A stretch of 64,000 nucleotides of DNA from Imbricaverruca yamaguchii (GCA_034440575.1 JAOTOL010001600.1:1560001-1624000); one strand, 5' to 3'. Positions 29,401-40,371 are shown, counted from the first letter of the stretch. Translations and numbers: made by a program. Notes: a model not told the origin generated them from the letters alone.

Positions 29401-32400
29401 TATGAAGATCTCTTAACCACTCTTCACGAAGCACGATGTCGATACTCCGTTAGGAAGGATGTCAATTCAGTGTTCAGAAAGTGGTATATTCCACCCTAAT
29501 TCGCCAATAATGTATCACTGATCTCACGAGCCATGTGGCGGTTACCACGATGTGTTTCGTGAACCAGGTGGTGAGTACCATGCTAATCATGTCAGATGTG
29601 AACGAGGTTGATATTAAAGCATTCCGAATCAAGCGAAATATGAGCAATGACTCCGCCATATGGATTGGAGCTATCCACTTAATCATTGCTGGACACATTA
29701 ATGGGATTTTTGCCAACATTTGTGGGCTAGTTAGTGCATTTTTGGAATGACTAAGACATCGTGATAATATAACGAAGCTAGACATTCGTGAAGCGCAGCG
29801 TTTTGAGACTACAATGTGGTCTGCCAGAGAGGTGTCAACGTCACATTACTTCAGTGAAGAGGGAGGGTGATCGAATGTCTAGGTAATCGTTGAACCTTAT
29901 TACAGGAGGGGGATAAGGTGATACCCTCCCCCTGTGGCTTCCTGTCCGGAGCTGCTGAGTGCTTGGTGTGACCATCCAGAAGCTTCCCGACATTTCGTCA
30001 CATTTTTTACGTATACTGTCAGATTTGTAACCCTCTGTTTTAGTGCGACTTTAGCAGTCTGGCGGACATGCTCAGAACAATTTGGTTGGTTATGTCTTAT
30101 CGTAACCTGTTTGATTTTAGCAAGTCTGTATCTTTGGAAGGATTTGACCGTTCTCACTAAGACTTGCATTCAGTGTTGAAAGGCTTTTGGCTACATGACT
30201 TAAAGTGCATTGTGTTACTAGAGCTTCGCTCAGGATGGAGAAACTTCGTTATATGAACTTCGGGTAGAAAGTGCCGAAGTTCATATCATTGGTGGCATTG
30301 GGGATCTATCATGCTACATGAGAAATTTGATGAGGTTTGTGAACGTTCTAGGGAGTTTCGAACGTACGATGTTCTCAAGAGCGCCTCCAGACAGTTTTTC
30401 TTCTTCACAGTTTAAAAATTATCTTAGTTGTATCTGCTTGCCTGCGTCCATCTCATTCCTTGAATTCGTTTGAGATATTGCCGTAGAGCTTGGCACAAGG
30501 CATTATACAGCTATTGTGTGGAATAACTGAAAGCTCAGAGACACATACCTGCTGCCTGAGGTTTCGGTGAAGTTTCTAGCGTCTGTGGGAAAATGTCTAA
30601 TGAATGGGCGCTGAATGACCTCGCAGCCGACGCACCTTTAAGCCCAAATAATCAGTTAAGCGATGTCTAATGTGGTTATCAAGGGTGATGTCACCCTATC
30701 AAATGCGACATCAGAGTAAGTTTTTTTGGGGGGAGGAACGTTGTGCTTCAGTTGTTTATTTTTAAAATTTTGTGAGGTCGGTCTGCCTTTATGATGAATT
30801 ATAAAACAATCCTGACCCATCATGACGTCCCTGACACGGCCTTCGAAGAAAACTGATGAAGAAACTGTTTTATTGGAAGGTTAAAAAATCAGGCATGAAG
30901 ATACTCATCATGAGATGTGCGGTATTATGGATTTTTTGTGCTATTTTGCACATTGTCTTGTCTCCTTTTTCGATTCGCTGTTTCCGCCGTTTCAACAGTA
31001 GGATAGACGTCTGTATATCACTTACCTCTGAATTCATTAGTTTTGTTCAAAACAACACAATAGTTCAAAATTGGATTTATCATATGCGAAGAAGACGTCA
31101 CAAAATAAGTTGCCAATTGTATGCACACTGAAGTCGCTTGTGATATTTGAAGATGAATCTGTTCTCACTCGACCTGACATATCGTTTCATGGGCTGTGAA
31201 GTGGTGCCAGGTAGGGCATAAGTTGTTCTAAATCGTAGAAATCGTTTTGAGAATGTCCAGATTTCCGACTCTAGCTCTTGAATCCATCTATCAGTTTTTG
31301 AAGCAAAAATATGGAACACATCACAATAAATTGATTGCCGTTTTCCACAAGAAAATAGGCCGGCTAGTCTGAGATATCACGGAGCACTATCTGTCCCCAT
31401 CTGTTCCGTAACTTCTTCGCGGCCCAGATGAGCCCTCCCGTAATAAGGTTAGTATATTCCTCAAGTGTGATTCCACTGCTCTATGGAATTACTTGATGAA
31501 ATAATAGTGGGACTACGTTGCAAGTCGGCCTCCACCGTCCGGTCGTCCCCTTGATTCTGGATGTTGGGTGACCCTGACCTATACATGAAAGGCAACATCC
31601 ACTAGCCAGCGGATATGCACAAAGACATTCCAGGACCAAATGGTTGTCCATGGAACGTACGCTACCAAATTGTGAAACAGCAAATGTGGAAAAATCGAGT
31701 ATGTACTTGAAGGACTTAGCACGTTCGGTGTAGTTCTCGGCTGTGCACATTCAGCTAACCAGATTTGTGTGGCCCACAGAGCAGCAACTTCGAGCTGACC
31801 CAGAAGGGTATGGAGCAGCAGTTCTCGGATCTGCACTCGCTTCTGCAGGTCTACGACCCCACCTTCTGCACATACCTTGACCAGAACGAATCCAACCGCA
31901 TGTCGTTCGCCTTCCGGTGAGCAGATGTGTGCGCCACTTGTAGCCTGTACTGTGGTCGTGGCGATGCAGCGGGAAGGGAGTTTTTATTATTGCAGCAATG
32001 TTTTGTCTCGCAACGTCATATGCTTTCGTTGATCACAAATACACTTTTTAGTTCCGTGTTTTGGTTCAATCTTAATTCAATAGACATTCAACAAGCACAA
32101 TTGCATCTTCCTACACTTTTGATAGGACTTGGGTCCACCATATTTTCCTTGACTGCAAGTATCGAGATTCAAGATGGATACCTCCGTGACCAGGTCGTGT
32201 CTCGCCAAAACAAGAAGCACATTTCCTGCTACACTCAATGTTTGTGACACCATCCCAAAGATAACTTGATCCTAGCAGCACTTAAATTCACCGCACATCC
32301 TTAAATAATTATTATGCCATTAATGTTTATAGAACGGGCGCTAAGGACCAGCACGGTGCATTGCGCGTTTGACGAATCCCATACCGTCGCATGTAGTTCT

Positions 32401-33776
32401 GCCACGTAGTTCGGCTCCCACCCTGTGTAGGTGGCCAGGATGAGGGATTTTGTGACGTCGTCCTATGGTGAACATAGGGAAGTTTCCGGACATGTCCTGC
32501 CGTTTTGAACGTTTCTTGAGCTTGCGTCAAGGATCCGAACACACACTTAGCATGAATATACCAATTAACGGAGCGTGCGCCGTTTTATTCGCAAATATCA
32601 TTTAATCCTACCATCAGTTATCTCGCCAACACCCTTTGGCCTCCGGCAGCTGGCTGCTGGTGTGGTTCAAGCGCGAGCTGGACTGGGCCGACATCCAGAG
32701 ACTGTGGGAAGTGTTGTGGACCCGCCGGCCGTGCTCCAACTTCGTCCTGCTGGTGGCGCTGGCGGTGCTTGTGCAGCAACGCTCCACCATTATCGAGTCC
32801 ACCCTCAGCTTCTCGGCCATCGTCAAGGTACCTGTGGCATCACGGTCTGCCATGGCAAACGAGGGATCGGAACAGTGGTCGACGAAGGTTGTCTACTGAA
32901 GCATATCCGATTTGTCTCGCCACCAGCTGGAAAATAGGCAGTGAAGTGTGGCAGGGAAAGCAGTGAAGTGTAGTGGTACGGCGTATTGGGGTATCGGAGT
33001 TCAAGCATGCATTAGTTCTTCATTGAGCACACAAATGATCCAACTGGTGGTAACTTTTGTTTGGAGATTCATCTCATGTAACCGAGTCCAGGCCAGTGAG
33101 GCTTTTATCCAGTACTTTGCACTGGTGAATTGCTCTGATTTAGCTCCGTTTTTAGCGACTAATAAAGCTACACACACTTGTTTTATGTGACAATTGCAAC
33201 TGTCGACCACTGTTCTATGTCTGCTACCAACTGCCAGCAGTGCATGCAAGTATTGCTAAGGTGTTATTATCATGGTATGCTTAAATGCTATTTTTTATTC
33301 ATCGCATATGAAGATACTGTTATAACGGGGTGAAAACATTCCCTAGTGTCCCTGTAAACTGGGAATTACCCACATTTAGTAGGTCATCCACCCTCCTTAC
33401 TGTATCGACGCACCTGCGCGACATTTAGTTCGGTTACAACTGATGAAGTGGATGACAAACCTGCCTCAACAACCAGTAGAACAGGTAAACACTTGTTGAT
33501 GTTTGGGTCCTGCTGACAACCGTTCGTACCTTCCTCCGGCAGCACATCAACGACCTGTCGATGCACATTGACCTGGAGGCCAGTCTGGTGCTGGCCGAGG
33601 TCATATACGACCAGTTCCGGCACGGCACGCGTGTGCCCAACGCCGTGCTCGAGATCATCGGTCTGCCGCCGCAGGAGACGACCGTCAGCACCGCCACCTC
33701 TCCCTCCAGCCAGCACAACAGCACTAGTGATGACGAGCAGGCCTACGAGATGGCGTTAGCGACAAACTTCCAGTGA
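15310..33776 (+). CDS. TBC1D15: TBC1 domain family member 15/17-like Rab GTPase-activating protein (complete, 13 coding exons)
   Basis: Coding exons: 15310-15354, 15450-15545, 16059-16218, 17702-17918, 19145-19335, 20016-20123, 20504-20652, 26140-26338, 27683-27804, 28900-28989, 31780-31916, 32650-32827, 33543-33776. Every junction is GT-AG and all phases agree, giving 641 residues; human TBC1D15 is about 690. Residues 16-270 match the N-terminal TBC1D15/RUTBC-type domain, for example GSIDIVDK followed by LWRRTD. Residues 320-540 form the TBC domain: DDYFRMKLQW, VEKDVTR (arginine finger R394), then LLHDILVTYCMYNFDLGYVQ with the glutamine finger Q429, so both catalytic residues are kept. The C-terminus is Ser/Thr-rich and acidic. 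The family stimulates GTP hydrolysis by Rab7 at late endosomes, lysosomes and mitochondria. The start is the first ATG in the first coding exon and is the least certain point. Introns hold a retroelement remnant, SINEs, an hAT-like element and donor-bearing tandem arrays. Confidence 0.95.
17482..17700 (+). repeat. 44-bp tandem array just upstream of a TBC1D15 exon
   Basis: Units start with CACTGACGCCTGCCGCCGG at 17525, 17569, 17613 and 17657, with a first diverged unit at 17482. The last unit runs directly into the acceptor (GTCGTCAG) of exon 17702-17918. Confidence 0.9.
17905..18170 (+). repeat. 46-50-bp tandem array carrying an exon end and splice donor
   Basis: Six copies of the exon end plus donor (GACGCCCATCGAGAG|GTGAGT) follow exon 17702-17918. 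The donor GT or its equivalent lies at 17919, 17965, 18015 (mutated to GC), 18065, 18113 and 18160. The intervening sequence is GTCGCCGCTG..CCGTAACACA-like. Confidence 0.9.
18560..19035. repeat. Degenerate short repeat in a TBC1D15 intron
   Basis: Many diverged units of the form TGCTGTGGTAGTGTCATCA, about 18-30 bp apart, give a low-complexity Val/Ser/Ala frame on the plus strand. It fills most of the intron before exon 19145-19335. Confidence 0.75.
19293..19660 (+). repeat. 74-bp tandem array carrying an exon end and splice donor
   Basis: Five near-identical copies start at 19293, 19367, 19441, 19515 and 19589. Each holds the last 43 bases of exon 19145-19335 (ACGGCGGCCCTCACCGGCTT onward), the donor TGTCT|GTGAGT and 31 bases of intron. 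Confidence 0.97.
20755..20905 (+). repeat. Short degenerate repeat, unit about 31 bp
   Basis: Four to five units contain AGTGTATAAT and TTGCCAAA..TATGG. A related piece (GGAGTGTATAATTCTTTGG) recurs near 24173. Confidence 0.6.
20955..21110 (+). mobile_element. tRNA-derived SINE, variant of family 2
   Basis: The head GGCCTCGGTAGCCTAGATGG is followed by ACTCGAATCTCAC, CGACCAATCGGTGTGA as in family 2, and a tail with ATGCGTCGTAAAATAACCC. It lies in the large TBC1D15 intron. Confidence 0.75.
21238..21716 (+). repeat. 780-bp interspersed repeat, 5'-truncated copy
   Basis: It matches the second half of the 11265-12060 repeat, from AACTTCCTGAGCAATGG through TAGTTCATGTCTGGAATG to AAATTGCTGCTGTAAAAC. 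It lies in the large TBC1D15 intron and has kept CpG sites lost in the other copies. Confidence 0.75.
22983..23043 (+). repeat. Orphan SINE tail module
   Basis: GGGCGCTGTATAACC, then GCAGTTGATGTGCCC, then AAATAACTAACTAACTAAC. Same module as at 14012. Confidence 0.65.
24238..24320 (+). repeat. Diverged duplicate of a TBC1D15 exon end
   Basis: CATTCCGAGGGGTGAGTTCC and the following 45 bases match the end and donor region of exon 20504-20652 (CTTCCGAGGGGTGAGTTCCC), 3.6 kb away in the same intron. Confidence 0.65.
26060..26128 (+). repeat. Diverged duplicate of a TBC1D15 exon start
   Basis: GAGCCAGCTGTACGG, then CGGTTGCTGGTGGGTTATGACC repeats the first 50 bases of exon 26140-26338 (GAGCCGGCTGTACGG, then CGGTTCCTGCTCGACTATGACC) directly upstream, with the CTGAGCTGACCTGATT flank shared. 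It carries a TAG. Confidence 0.75.
26415..26450. repeat. AT microsatellite
   Basis: 36 bases of alternating AT in a TBC1D15 intron. Confidence 0.97.
26560..27470 (-). pseudogene. Decayed non-LTR retrotransposon fragment with RNase H domain
   Basis: On the minus strand, inside a TBC1D15 intron, pieces in shifting frames give an RNase H domain of the type found in I/R1/Jockey-like LINEs. WSDGSAIGG (about 27405) is the first catalytic Asp, CSSTRAELAA (about 27290) the catalytic Glu, CTNSRTGLQR the site where the third Asp should be but Asn is found, and GHAWLDGNEAADHL the fourth motif. Downstream are a LSQLRVG motif and KCQECAEE, as in the C-terminal region of these elements. Frameshifts and stops show it is dead. 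The reverse transcriptase part was not found. Confidence 0.75.
27801..28040 (+). repeat. About 28-bp degenerate array containing donor-like sites
   Basis: After exon 27683-27804 the donor CAG|GTGAGACACTATCGA is followed by about six related units of the form CAGGTGAATGTGCTACTGAG plus ACCCTAGG. They lie near 27866, 27896, 27924, 27951, 27980 and 28007. Confidence 0.65.
28976..29595 (+). repeat. About 33-bp exon-end/donor array split by an hAT-like element
   Basis: The end of exon 28900-28989 (TGAACCAGGTG|GTGAGTACCATG) recurs exactly for 23 bases at 29571-29593. Two decayed units lie between them: ATGAATCAGGTTGTGGGTACC at about 29010, and GCCATGTGGCGGTTACC at about 29530. The 29047-29520 element interrupts the series. 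Confidence 0.75.
29047..29520 (+). mobile_element. Non-autonomous hAT-like element, copy 3
   Basis: A 474-bp copy starts CAGTGTTAAAATAATT and ends ATAATGTATCACTG. The ends form an imperfect inverted repeat, CAGTGTTA against CAGTGATA. The 8-bp flanks are ATCTTACG (29039-29046) and ATCTCACG (29521-29528), 7 of 8 matching. It interrupts the donor-bearing array after the TBC1D15 exon 28900-28989. Confidence 0.8.
30251..30286. other. Perfect 13-bp hairpin
   Basis: ATATGAACTTCGG and CCGAAGTTCATAT with a 10-base loop, in the TBC1D15 intron between exons 28900-28989 and 31780-31916. Confidence 0.95.
30606..30660 (+). repeat. Orphan SINE tail module
   Basis: GGGCGCTGAATGACC, then CGACGCACCTTTAAGCCC, then AAATAATCAGTTAAG. 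Same module as at 14012. Confidence 0.6.
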
Positions 33777-36406
33777 CGCTCTCGCCCATTGGGCTGTGGC
33801 GCGACTGCCGACCTGTGCTGTGCTCCATCGATTTTCGTTTCTCAGCTGGACGTCTGATCTGCAAGTGGCAGGGCGGTGGTTATCATTTGGCGGACGCTGA
33901 TGTCATTTGGTTGTCGTTTGGTGGAGTGATGAACACTGGTGAGGTCTTCAGGTGACCCCATCCGATGGCCTGTGATGGTGATTCATGTGAGGCATATCTG
34001 ATACATGACAAGTGAAGAGCATGACAACAATGTGAGCCACCCACCCTGGCGCCCTCATATTACCCCCTGTGTGCTGCAAGTGGTGCACACTGTCCTATCA
34101 TTTGCTCTTATATGGTCTAAAACTTTGAAATATCACTAGCTACTATCCTCTCTGCTGTTCTCAAATGTGTGCCTACAGGGACATCTGGACGATTGATGTA
34201 TGTTTACGATTAACACTGGGGTTATACGCAGGAAGTGACAATAACCATAAGTAGGACATGTGAATGTCTAAAGGGTGTGAAATTTGCGTAGGCACGCTCA
34301 ATGTGTCTTCTATTTTGAACGATAAGATCGATGATTGCGTGCTACAGCAGTTGCGTCATTCATCGTTGGCTCAGAATTGTATCGATTGAATTTCATGTTT
34401 ATAGCACCTGGCGTAACTGGGCGAAGCGTGGCTGCGTGCATGCATGGTCATTACTCAACAGACTGTGGATGAACGCCCCCCTCCCCCTCCGCCATTGGCC
34501 CCGGGCGGTACACTGTTGGAGCTAGTTGTAGGACATTTTGTGTGATTTGGAACCTATTGCAAACATTCTTTGGCCATTTGTACTTTTTTGTGATTGCGTG
34601 AACTTTTTTTTCGGTGCACCTCCAGGCAATTTTGGCGCTACTGGAAATCCTGAAAGAACGTGATATGTACTTATGAATGTTTTGCACAAAGTACAATTAG
34701 ATATGCCTTGTATACATTGTTGTTCATAAGTATAACCAAGCACGTTACTGCTGGCACATAAATAGTGGTGTTTTTTTATGGCACATCAGTGCATCGGGAT
34801 TCGATTACCTTATTCGTCTTGTAGGAACGGTTAATGTACGATTGCGTAAGCCGGTACATTGCTGTTTCCCATTGGTAAGTCATTGTCGAAACCTGGAATT
34901 TGCACTGTGTGGAAAGTAAGATTCCCGCAGGTGAGTGATGTAAAGCCAGATTCGAACAGATGTGCTCGTGTTGTATGTGGAAACAGCACGTGTAAACAAG
35001 TCGGGATTGTGATGTTTTCAGTTAGCCACCGCGAGTGAGCCGTTGCTAGCTTGGTTAAGCTCATGTTTATTAGTGGTACCATTGCATATGCGTCACGTAC
35101 TGGAGCGGAAGTGACGCGCCTGAGACCCAACGGTTGCGGCTCCCAAGCAGGTGATGTAAGCATGTTTAGTATAGTCGCAACATTGTCGGATGAAGGGAGC
35201 CCAGCCGGGTTTGTGTCGTATTTTGAATAGATTCACCATAGTTAGTATATTTTTGTATCGCATCAACAATAAACATGACGGGTTCATATCCTAACGGCTC
35301 CTGAAGGCTCAGCTTCCGAGGTGGTCAGTGATGGCGATGAATGACAATGGAATACGAGTGCCAACGGTGGCTTTCAACCCACATGACACTTTCCTCTGCA
35401 TAAAGCCTCCCCGACCCTGTCAATTTTTCGAAATCTGATTAAGATGAATAATTTGAGTGACTGGCTCACTTCGTCTCCTTTTGCTTTAAACAAAAAATCC
35501 GTTTCGGATTGGAGCCGAGTGGTCGCGGATCCAGATATGCTGATCCGGGTAGGGGGCGGGGTTGGTACTCGTGCATGGGGAATAATTTCCCTTCCAAATG
35601 AGCGCCGATGTATCTCCAGAGGGATGTGGAGAACTTCAGGTATGGAATCTGGTCCTCCAGGTAACCATCTATCGTACCTTCAATGGTTAAATGCAGAGTG
35701 GGACCATATTGACTTCTATTTTAGTGCACAGGTTACCCCTCTGCAATTATAACTTCATTGATATCGCGAGTGGAAAGTTTCGTAATTTTGGAGAGGAACT
35801 TCTCCCCAATATTTCTAAGATTCAACAAAGGTTAGTGAATTAGATTGCCTGGATGTTTGACATGCAGAGTATTATCGTCTCCAAAAAGATCCTCTTTTAA
35901 TTGCTCTCACTTGGATGGTGAATTACATTTGCCTATCTGTACTATGTGACAAAATGCTGAAGATTAATTGGAAAGCGCAAGCTGAATTTCTGATAGTGCA
36001 GATTTCAAGAAATATATCCTCTCCTTGTCGCATTACCCGACAACTTCATCTCCGTACCCATAATTACGCGATAGAAATTCAACCCTGAGTTCAACATCGA
36101 AGCTATGATTGTGAACTTGAAAGAATGGCGCGAAATCCATATGAGTAGGAATAGGGAGGGGCATGGCCCGCATTTTCCATGCAAGTTTAGCATTAAGACT
36201 ACGGCGATGCCTGGTAGGAGTCAACTTCAAAAGGGGCTGCGGCCACTCACTTTTTTGGACTTTCCTATGCCTCTGATGAAAACCTCATTCACTTACAATT
36301 ACTTTGCAGGAAAATCGACCAGTTTCCGGTTTGCTTGCTTAGGACCCTAGGTCGTCGGGGGATGGGAAGCCCCCTCCCCGGATTTGCTACTATGCTGCCG
36401 TTCATT

Positions 36407-36408
<2 letters not shown>
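33777..36408. other. Downstream of TBC1D15: no feature recognised
   Basis: The TBC1D15 3' UTR must begin here, but no convincing AATAAA-type signal close to the stop was identified. All open frames are short and unsupported. Confidence 0.5.

Positions 36409-36441
<33 letters not shown>
36409..36441. repeat. TA microsatellite at a SINE tail
   Basis: Alternating TA adjoining the 3' end of the SINE at 36443-36745. Confidence 0.97.
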
Positions 36442-36442
<1 letters not shown>

Positions 36443-36444
<2 letters not shown>

Positions 36445-36745
36445 TCAGAATTCTTCCTGAAGTGGCTTTATGAACCAGGGTCCTGTTGCTAAGCGGGGCC
36501 TGTCGCGTGAACCCTGGCCCCAGCAACCGATCCATGAATTCCAGTTCAACGGAAGGATTCCGAGAGTCCAACGTGCCATCAATGCACCGACACGGCCGCC
36601 CCGGTAGCTCTTCCTCCGGACTAGTTGCCAACTGACCCAGCCGGGGGCTAATTGCGGGCGCTTGAAGTGACTCGAACCCTGTCTTGCCAGGATAGGGGAG
36701 ACCAATATAGGCCAGCGCTCCTACGAACTAAGCTACCAGGGAAAA
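36443..36745 (-). mobile_element. tRNA-derived SINE (family 1)
   Basis: A minus-strand copy with box B (complement of GACTCGAACCC) and a diverged box A near 36725. Its tail joins the TA microsatellite at 36409-36441, the same arrangement as the copy at 9255. Confidence 0.85.
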
Positions 36746-37539
36746 CTTGAAAATATATCTGGAAAATAAAGACCTGTACACACTGGCCTGATGAGAAATC
36801 TTCATCCTGGCCTGCCTGGGTCCTCGATCATTGGTTTCCTGGTTAGACGGGGGAGACTCGGAGGTTGGGGAAAGGCCTTTGCTTGGCCTCTGTCCATTTC
36901 TGTTCCCAAAACGGGAATGCTTCCAGTCTCAATCTACACTGCATGCGATGCATTGTTTTGCGATGCTTTGCGATGCTTCCCACGGCTACACCCATTCCCC
37001 AGACGTTTTAAGTTTCGGCGATTCGTTGCTTCGGAACAAGATAGCTACTTTTGGATAATAATATCAATGCCCATCGAGCTAGTCTTAGGCAGCGCCTAAT
37101 GTCACCAAACCAATGCGGTAAATTAATAGCCTGTACTATTCAACCTGCCTACAATTACTGCGCGGCTAAGACCAAAGATTGGTCACGCGACCCGCGTACG
37201 AGCAACTGGAATTTCTGGCATTTGGGAACGTCCTAAGGTGCGTGGGGCGCAGTTCGGTTAGAGGACCATTTAATTACCAGAATATACGTATACTAGTCGG
37301 GACAACAATTTGATTACCCATCCCGAAGTGTTTTAGTGTATTGTGCTGTGAGTCGCCGTGTGTTATTTCAGCTCGAGCTCGATGAGATTGCTCTAACTGG
37401 GCCCTTTGCTCATATGAATCCTGAAATTGTGTATGTATGTAACTAGTCAATGGTAATTGGCGTTGGAATTTCGTGTCCTCAGAATTGTGAGCTCACAATA
37501 CAGCTCAGTCTATGGCTCAAAACTTTGCCCTATGCCCTA

Positions 37540-38010
37540 CTTGGTGGGTGTGTTGTGAATATTTATTGCTTGTTGGTGCGAGCATGTCAAGTATTGGGTA
37601 TGGACTTACAAACTTGGTTGGCATTGATTAAGTACACTTTTGTTATCATTTTCTCAGCCATTGCTGAGGAAGTTGGCTTAAACCTCATCTTTCACTAATT
37701 TAACCACAGTGCCAATTTGTCATCCAGCAGCCATTCATTGGCTGCCATATTTCATAAAGCTCTTTGCAGTCTCCACGTAAATCAGAAAGCATATTACAAT
37801 TTGCTGATCTTCGTAAGTTCAATTCAACTTATATTCAGCAGCATCAATAGTAAAGCTGTAAAACTAATTTCATTATTAAAACTGATGTGAAAATTAGTGT
37901 TTGTGGTAGCTTTTAATTTATACAGATCATTATGCTAGGACTTTTCCCTCTACCTTGTTCCTTAGACCAATGACCTGGAAGCAAATTTCTGCTGTAAAAC
38001 TGGCTAGTAG
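37540..38010 (-). repeat. 780-bp repeat, tandem copy 1 (partial)
   Basis: This is an inverted copy relative to 11265-12060. It contains the complement of the TTCCTGAGCAATGG block near 37670 and the CTTTTCCCTCTACCTTG block near 37945. It abuts the next copy head-to-tail. Confidence 0.75.
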
Positions 38011-38790
38011 TTGGTTTTGCAGTGGAAATTTCCTCCCCCATGTAGTCAATTGATCCTTCCATGTCATTCCTGGCTTCAACTAAAACATTCCATACATGAA
38101 CCAAAAAAGGATATTGGAGGACATTTAATATGAATAAGAATTGATCCCAATCATTTTTCTCAACTTATTTGTTGACGAAAGTTGTTACCTGGTGATGGGA
38201 ATTAAAATATTTTAGATTAATTATTTTAGTATATTTTTCATTAAGCCATTTTATATTGCAAAACCCATATCCCAATATTCTGAAAGTAACATATTGGTCA
38301 GTGCACAAAGTCCTACTTATGGGATGTGTTGTTAATATTTATTAGTTGTGCAGTGTGAACATGTTGGAAGTATCAGGTGTGTATATATAAACATCACTGA
38401 TATTGATTAAATATACTTTTGTTATCATTTTATCCACTGTTGCTCACAAAGTTGGCATATAACCACATCCCTCACTAATTTAACCATAGTGCCAATTTGT
38501 CATCTGCTAGTCATTCATCAATTGCCAGATACAGTAGTGTTGAGTGCAGAAAGAATATCGAATATCTCCACATCAATCAAATATAATATTTAAACTTGCT
38601 GATGTTTCTAAGTTTAATTATGCTTGTTATTTCAGCAGTGTCTGGTAAAACCTATTTAGTTATCAGAACTGATGTGATAATTATATTTGGTAGTCAGTCT
38701 AAATTTATGCAAATGACTATGTCAGAACTTCTCCCTCTATCTCGTTCCTGAGACCATGTGACCTGGGAGCAAAAAGCCACTGTAAAGCCA
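38011..38790 (-). repeat. 780-bp repeat, tandem copy 2 (full)
   Basis: This is a second inverted copy, offset about 780 bp from the first (for example TAATTTAACCA at 37697 and 38478). It includes the AACATTCCATACATGAACC and CATATCCCAATATT blocks that also occur in the 11.3-12.1 kb copy. The two copies form a direct tandem pair. Confidence 0.75.
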
Positions 38791-40371
38791 ACTAGTGTGG
38801 CCTTGATGAGGCTTGGTGCACACATCAGCCCCAGGAAAGTCTGTTTCACACTGCTGGCTTTAAGTTTTAAAGATGTTGACATCCATTTTGCTGAGCTAAG
38901 AACTGATGAATGCTATCTTTTTGTCAGTGTAGTGATCCATTTTAGCTGGCTGGATACTGCATTTGATGTCTGCATGGTGTACATTCAAAAGTGGTGTTGT
39001 TTTAGCTTTTCATCACAAAAACACTAGAGGGCAAATATCCAGCAGCAGCCTATTTTTGCAATATGGCTTCGTACCTTGTACTTTTATTGTAATAGAATCG
39101 CTGCCTTCTTATATGGATCCTTACGAGTGTGTACGAACTATTATGCATGCCTACGAGCCCTTACAAGCGTATGCAGGTACTCCGAGACGTCAATGGGCCC
39201 CTACAAACGTCTGTCGACCTTTGCAAACGCTTAAGGGCCCTTATGAGCGTCTACCTTCCCTTGCGAAAGCCTGCAAGCCATTACGAACAGCTACGGTCAG
39301 TTATGAATGCCTGCGGACCCTTGCGGACTTCTGCGGGCCTTTTAGAATGTGTACGGGGAAAATGTGCATTAAAGTGTAAGCTTACAAGTAATTTTGAATA
39401 TGCTACATTAGTTTAGTGTGCATTAGCATTCTGTCATTAAACTGATAGCCTTGAGGATTTCTTGCCATAGGACATTGTGCACATGGTCGTTGTCATTGTG
39501 ATATCACAGCTGGCAAACCAAGCAGTGGTGGTTGGCAGCCTTCATATCACATACTCCCGGACATAGCTAGAGTCAAACAAATTCTGTTGTCAGGATAAAC
39601 AGGGTGTGGTTGATGACACTAGTTCATTTTCTGGGTATAACAGTTGTATAAACCCATTTGAGATGAAGAATATTGACTTTCGCCTCAGGAACCTCAAAAA
39701 GTTATTCTTTACATAATATTGCTGGTTTACAAAACAGTCCTTGTGAACAGTTGTGAACAGGCTGAAGTATTTGTTGAGTGTGGGTGCGTTCATCGCTCGC
39801 AATGTGATATATTTATTATTTCTCAGCTGGGTACGAGGCTCATAGCTGGATCATGTTTCCTCGGACAGTAAGGAGATTGTCCCTGACACAACTAACAGCA
39901 ATGGTCATACATAATTGCTTCATTGTTTAGATCTGCTATTTCCCAATTGATCACAATTGTGCTCTCTATGAGGTTATATAACCAGAATAACGCTGTTTTT
40001 GACATTCCACATCTATTTTTTATTTATCATATATGCTGAATCCTTGAAGGTGCCATTCCGTCTTGATCTAGAAACGCGAAGGATAGCAGAACAGCAGGAA
40101 ATATTTTTGTTAGGTCTTGTGGAAGCTGTCATATGATGGTATGGACATGGGTGGATTTTCCGAGAATTGAGCGACACTTTCCAGTATTCCAGAATGGGGA
40201 TGCCCGGTAGGATGATGTTTGGGAAACATTCGTTCACTTTCTTCCATCAGAATTTCTCATTTTGAGTAAACTTTGTCCCACACATTTGATCTCATTCCTC
40301 CTCCAGTTAAAACACCCTCGCTTGGGTTAAAACTGATATATAGCAGATCCGTCTCCACTTTGCATTACAGA
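38791..40371. other. Between the 780-bp repeat pair and CDPF1
   Basis: It contains the degenerate minisatellite at 39110-39360. Otherwise only presumed CDPF1 5' flanking or intron sequence is seen. Confidence 0.45.
39110..39360. repeat. Degenerate 20-24-bp minisatellite
   Basis: Loosely repeated motifs such as GGCCCTTACGAGCGTCTACG are spaced at about 20-24 bases. It holds overlapping open frames of 95-138 codons that are probably not genes. Confidence 0.6.
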
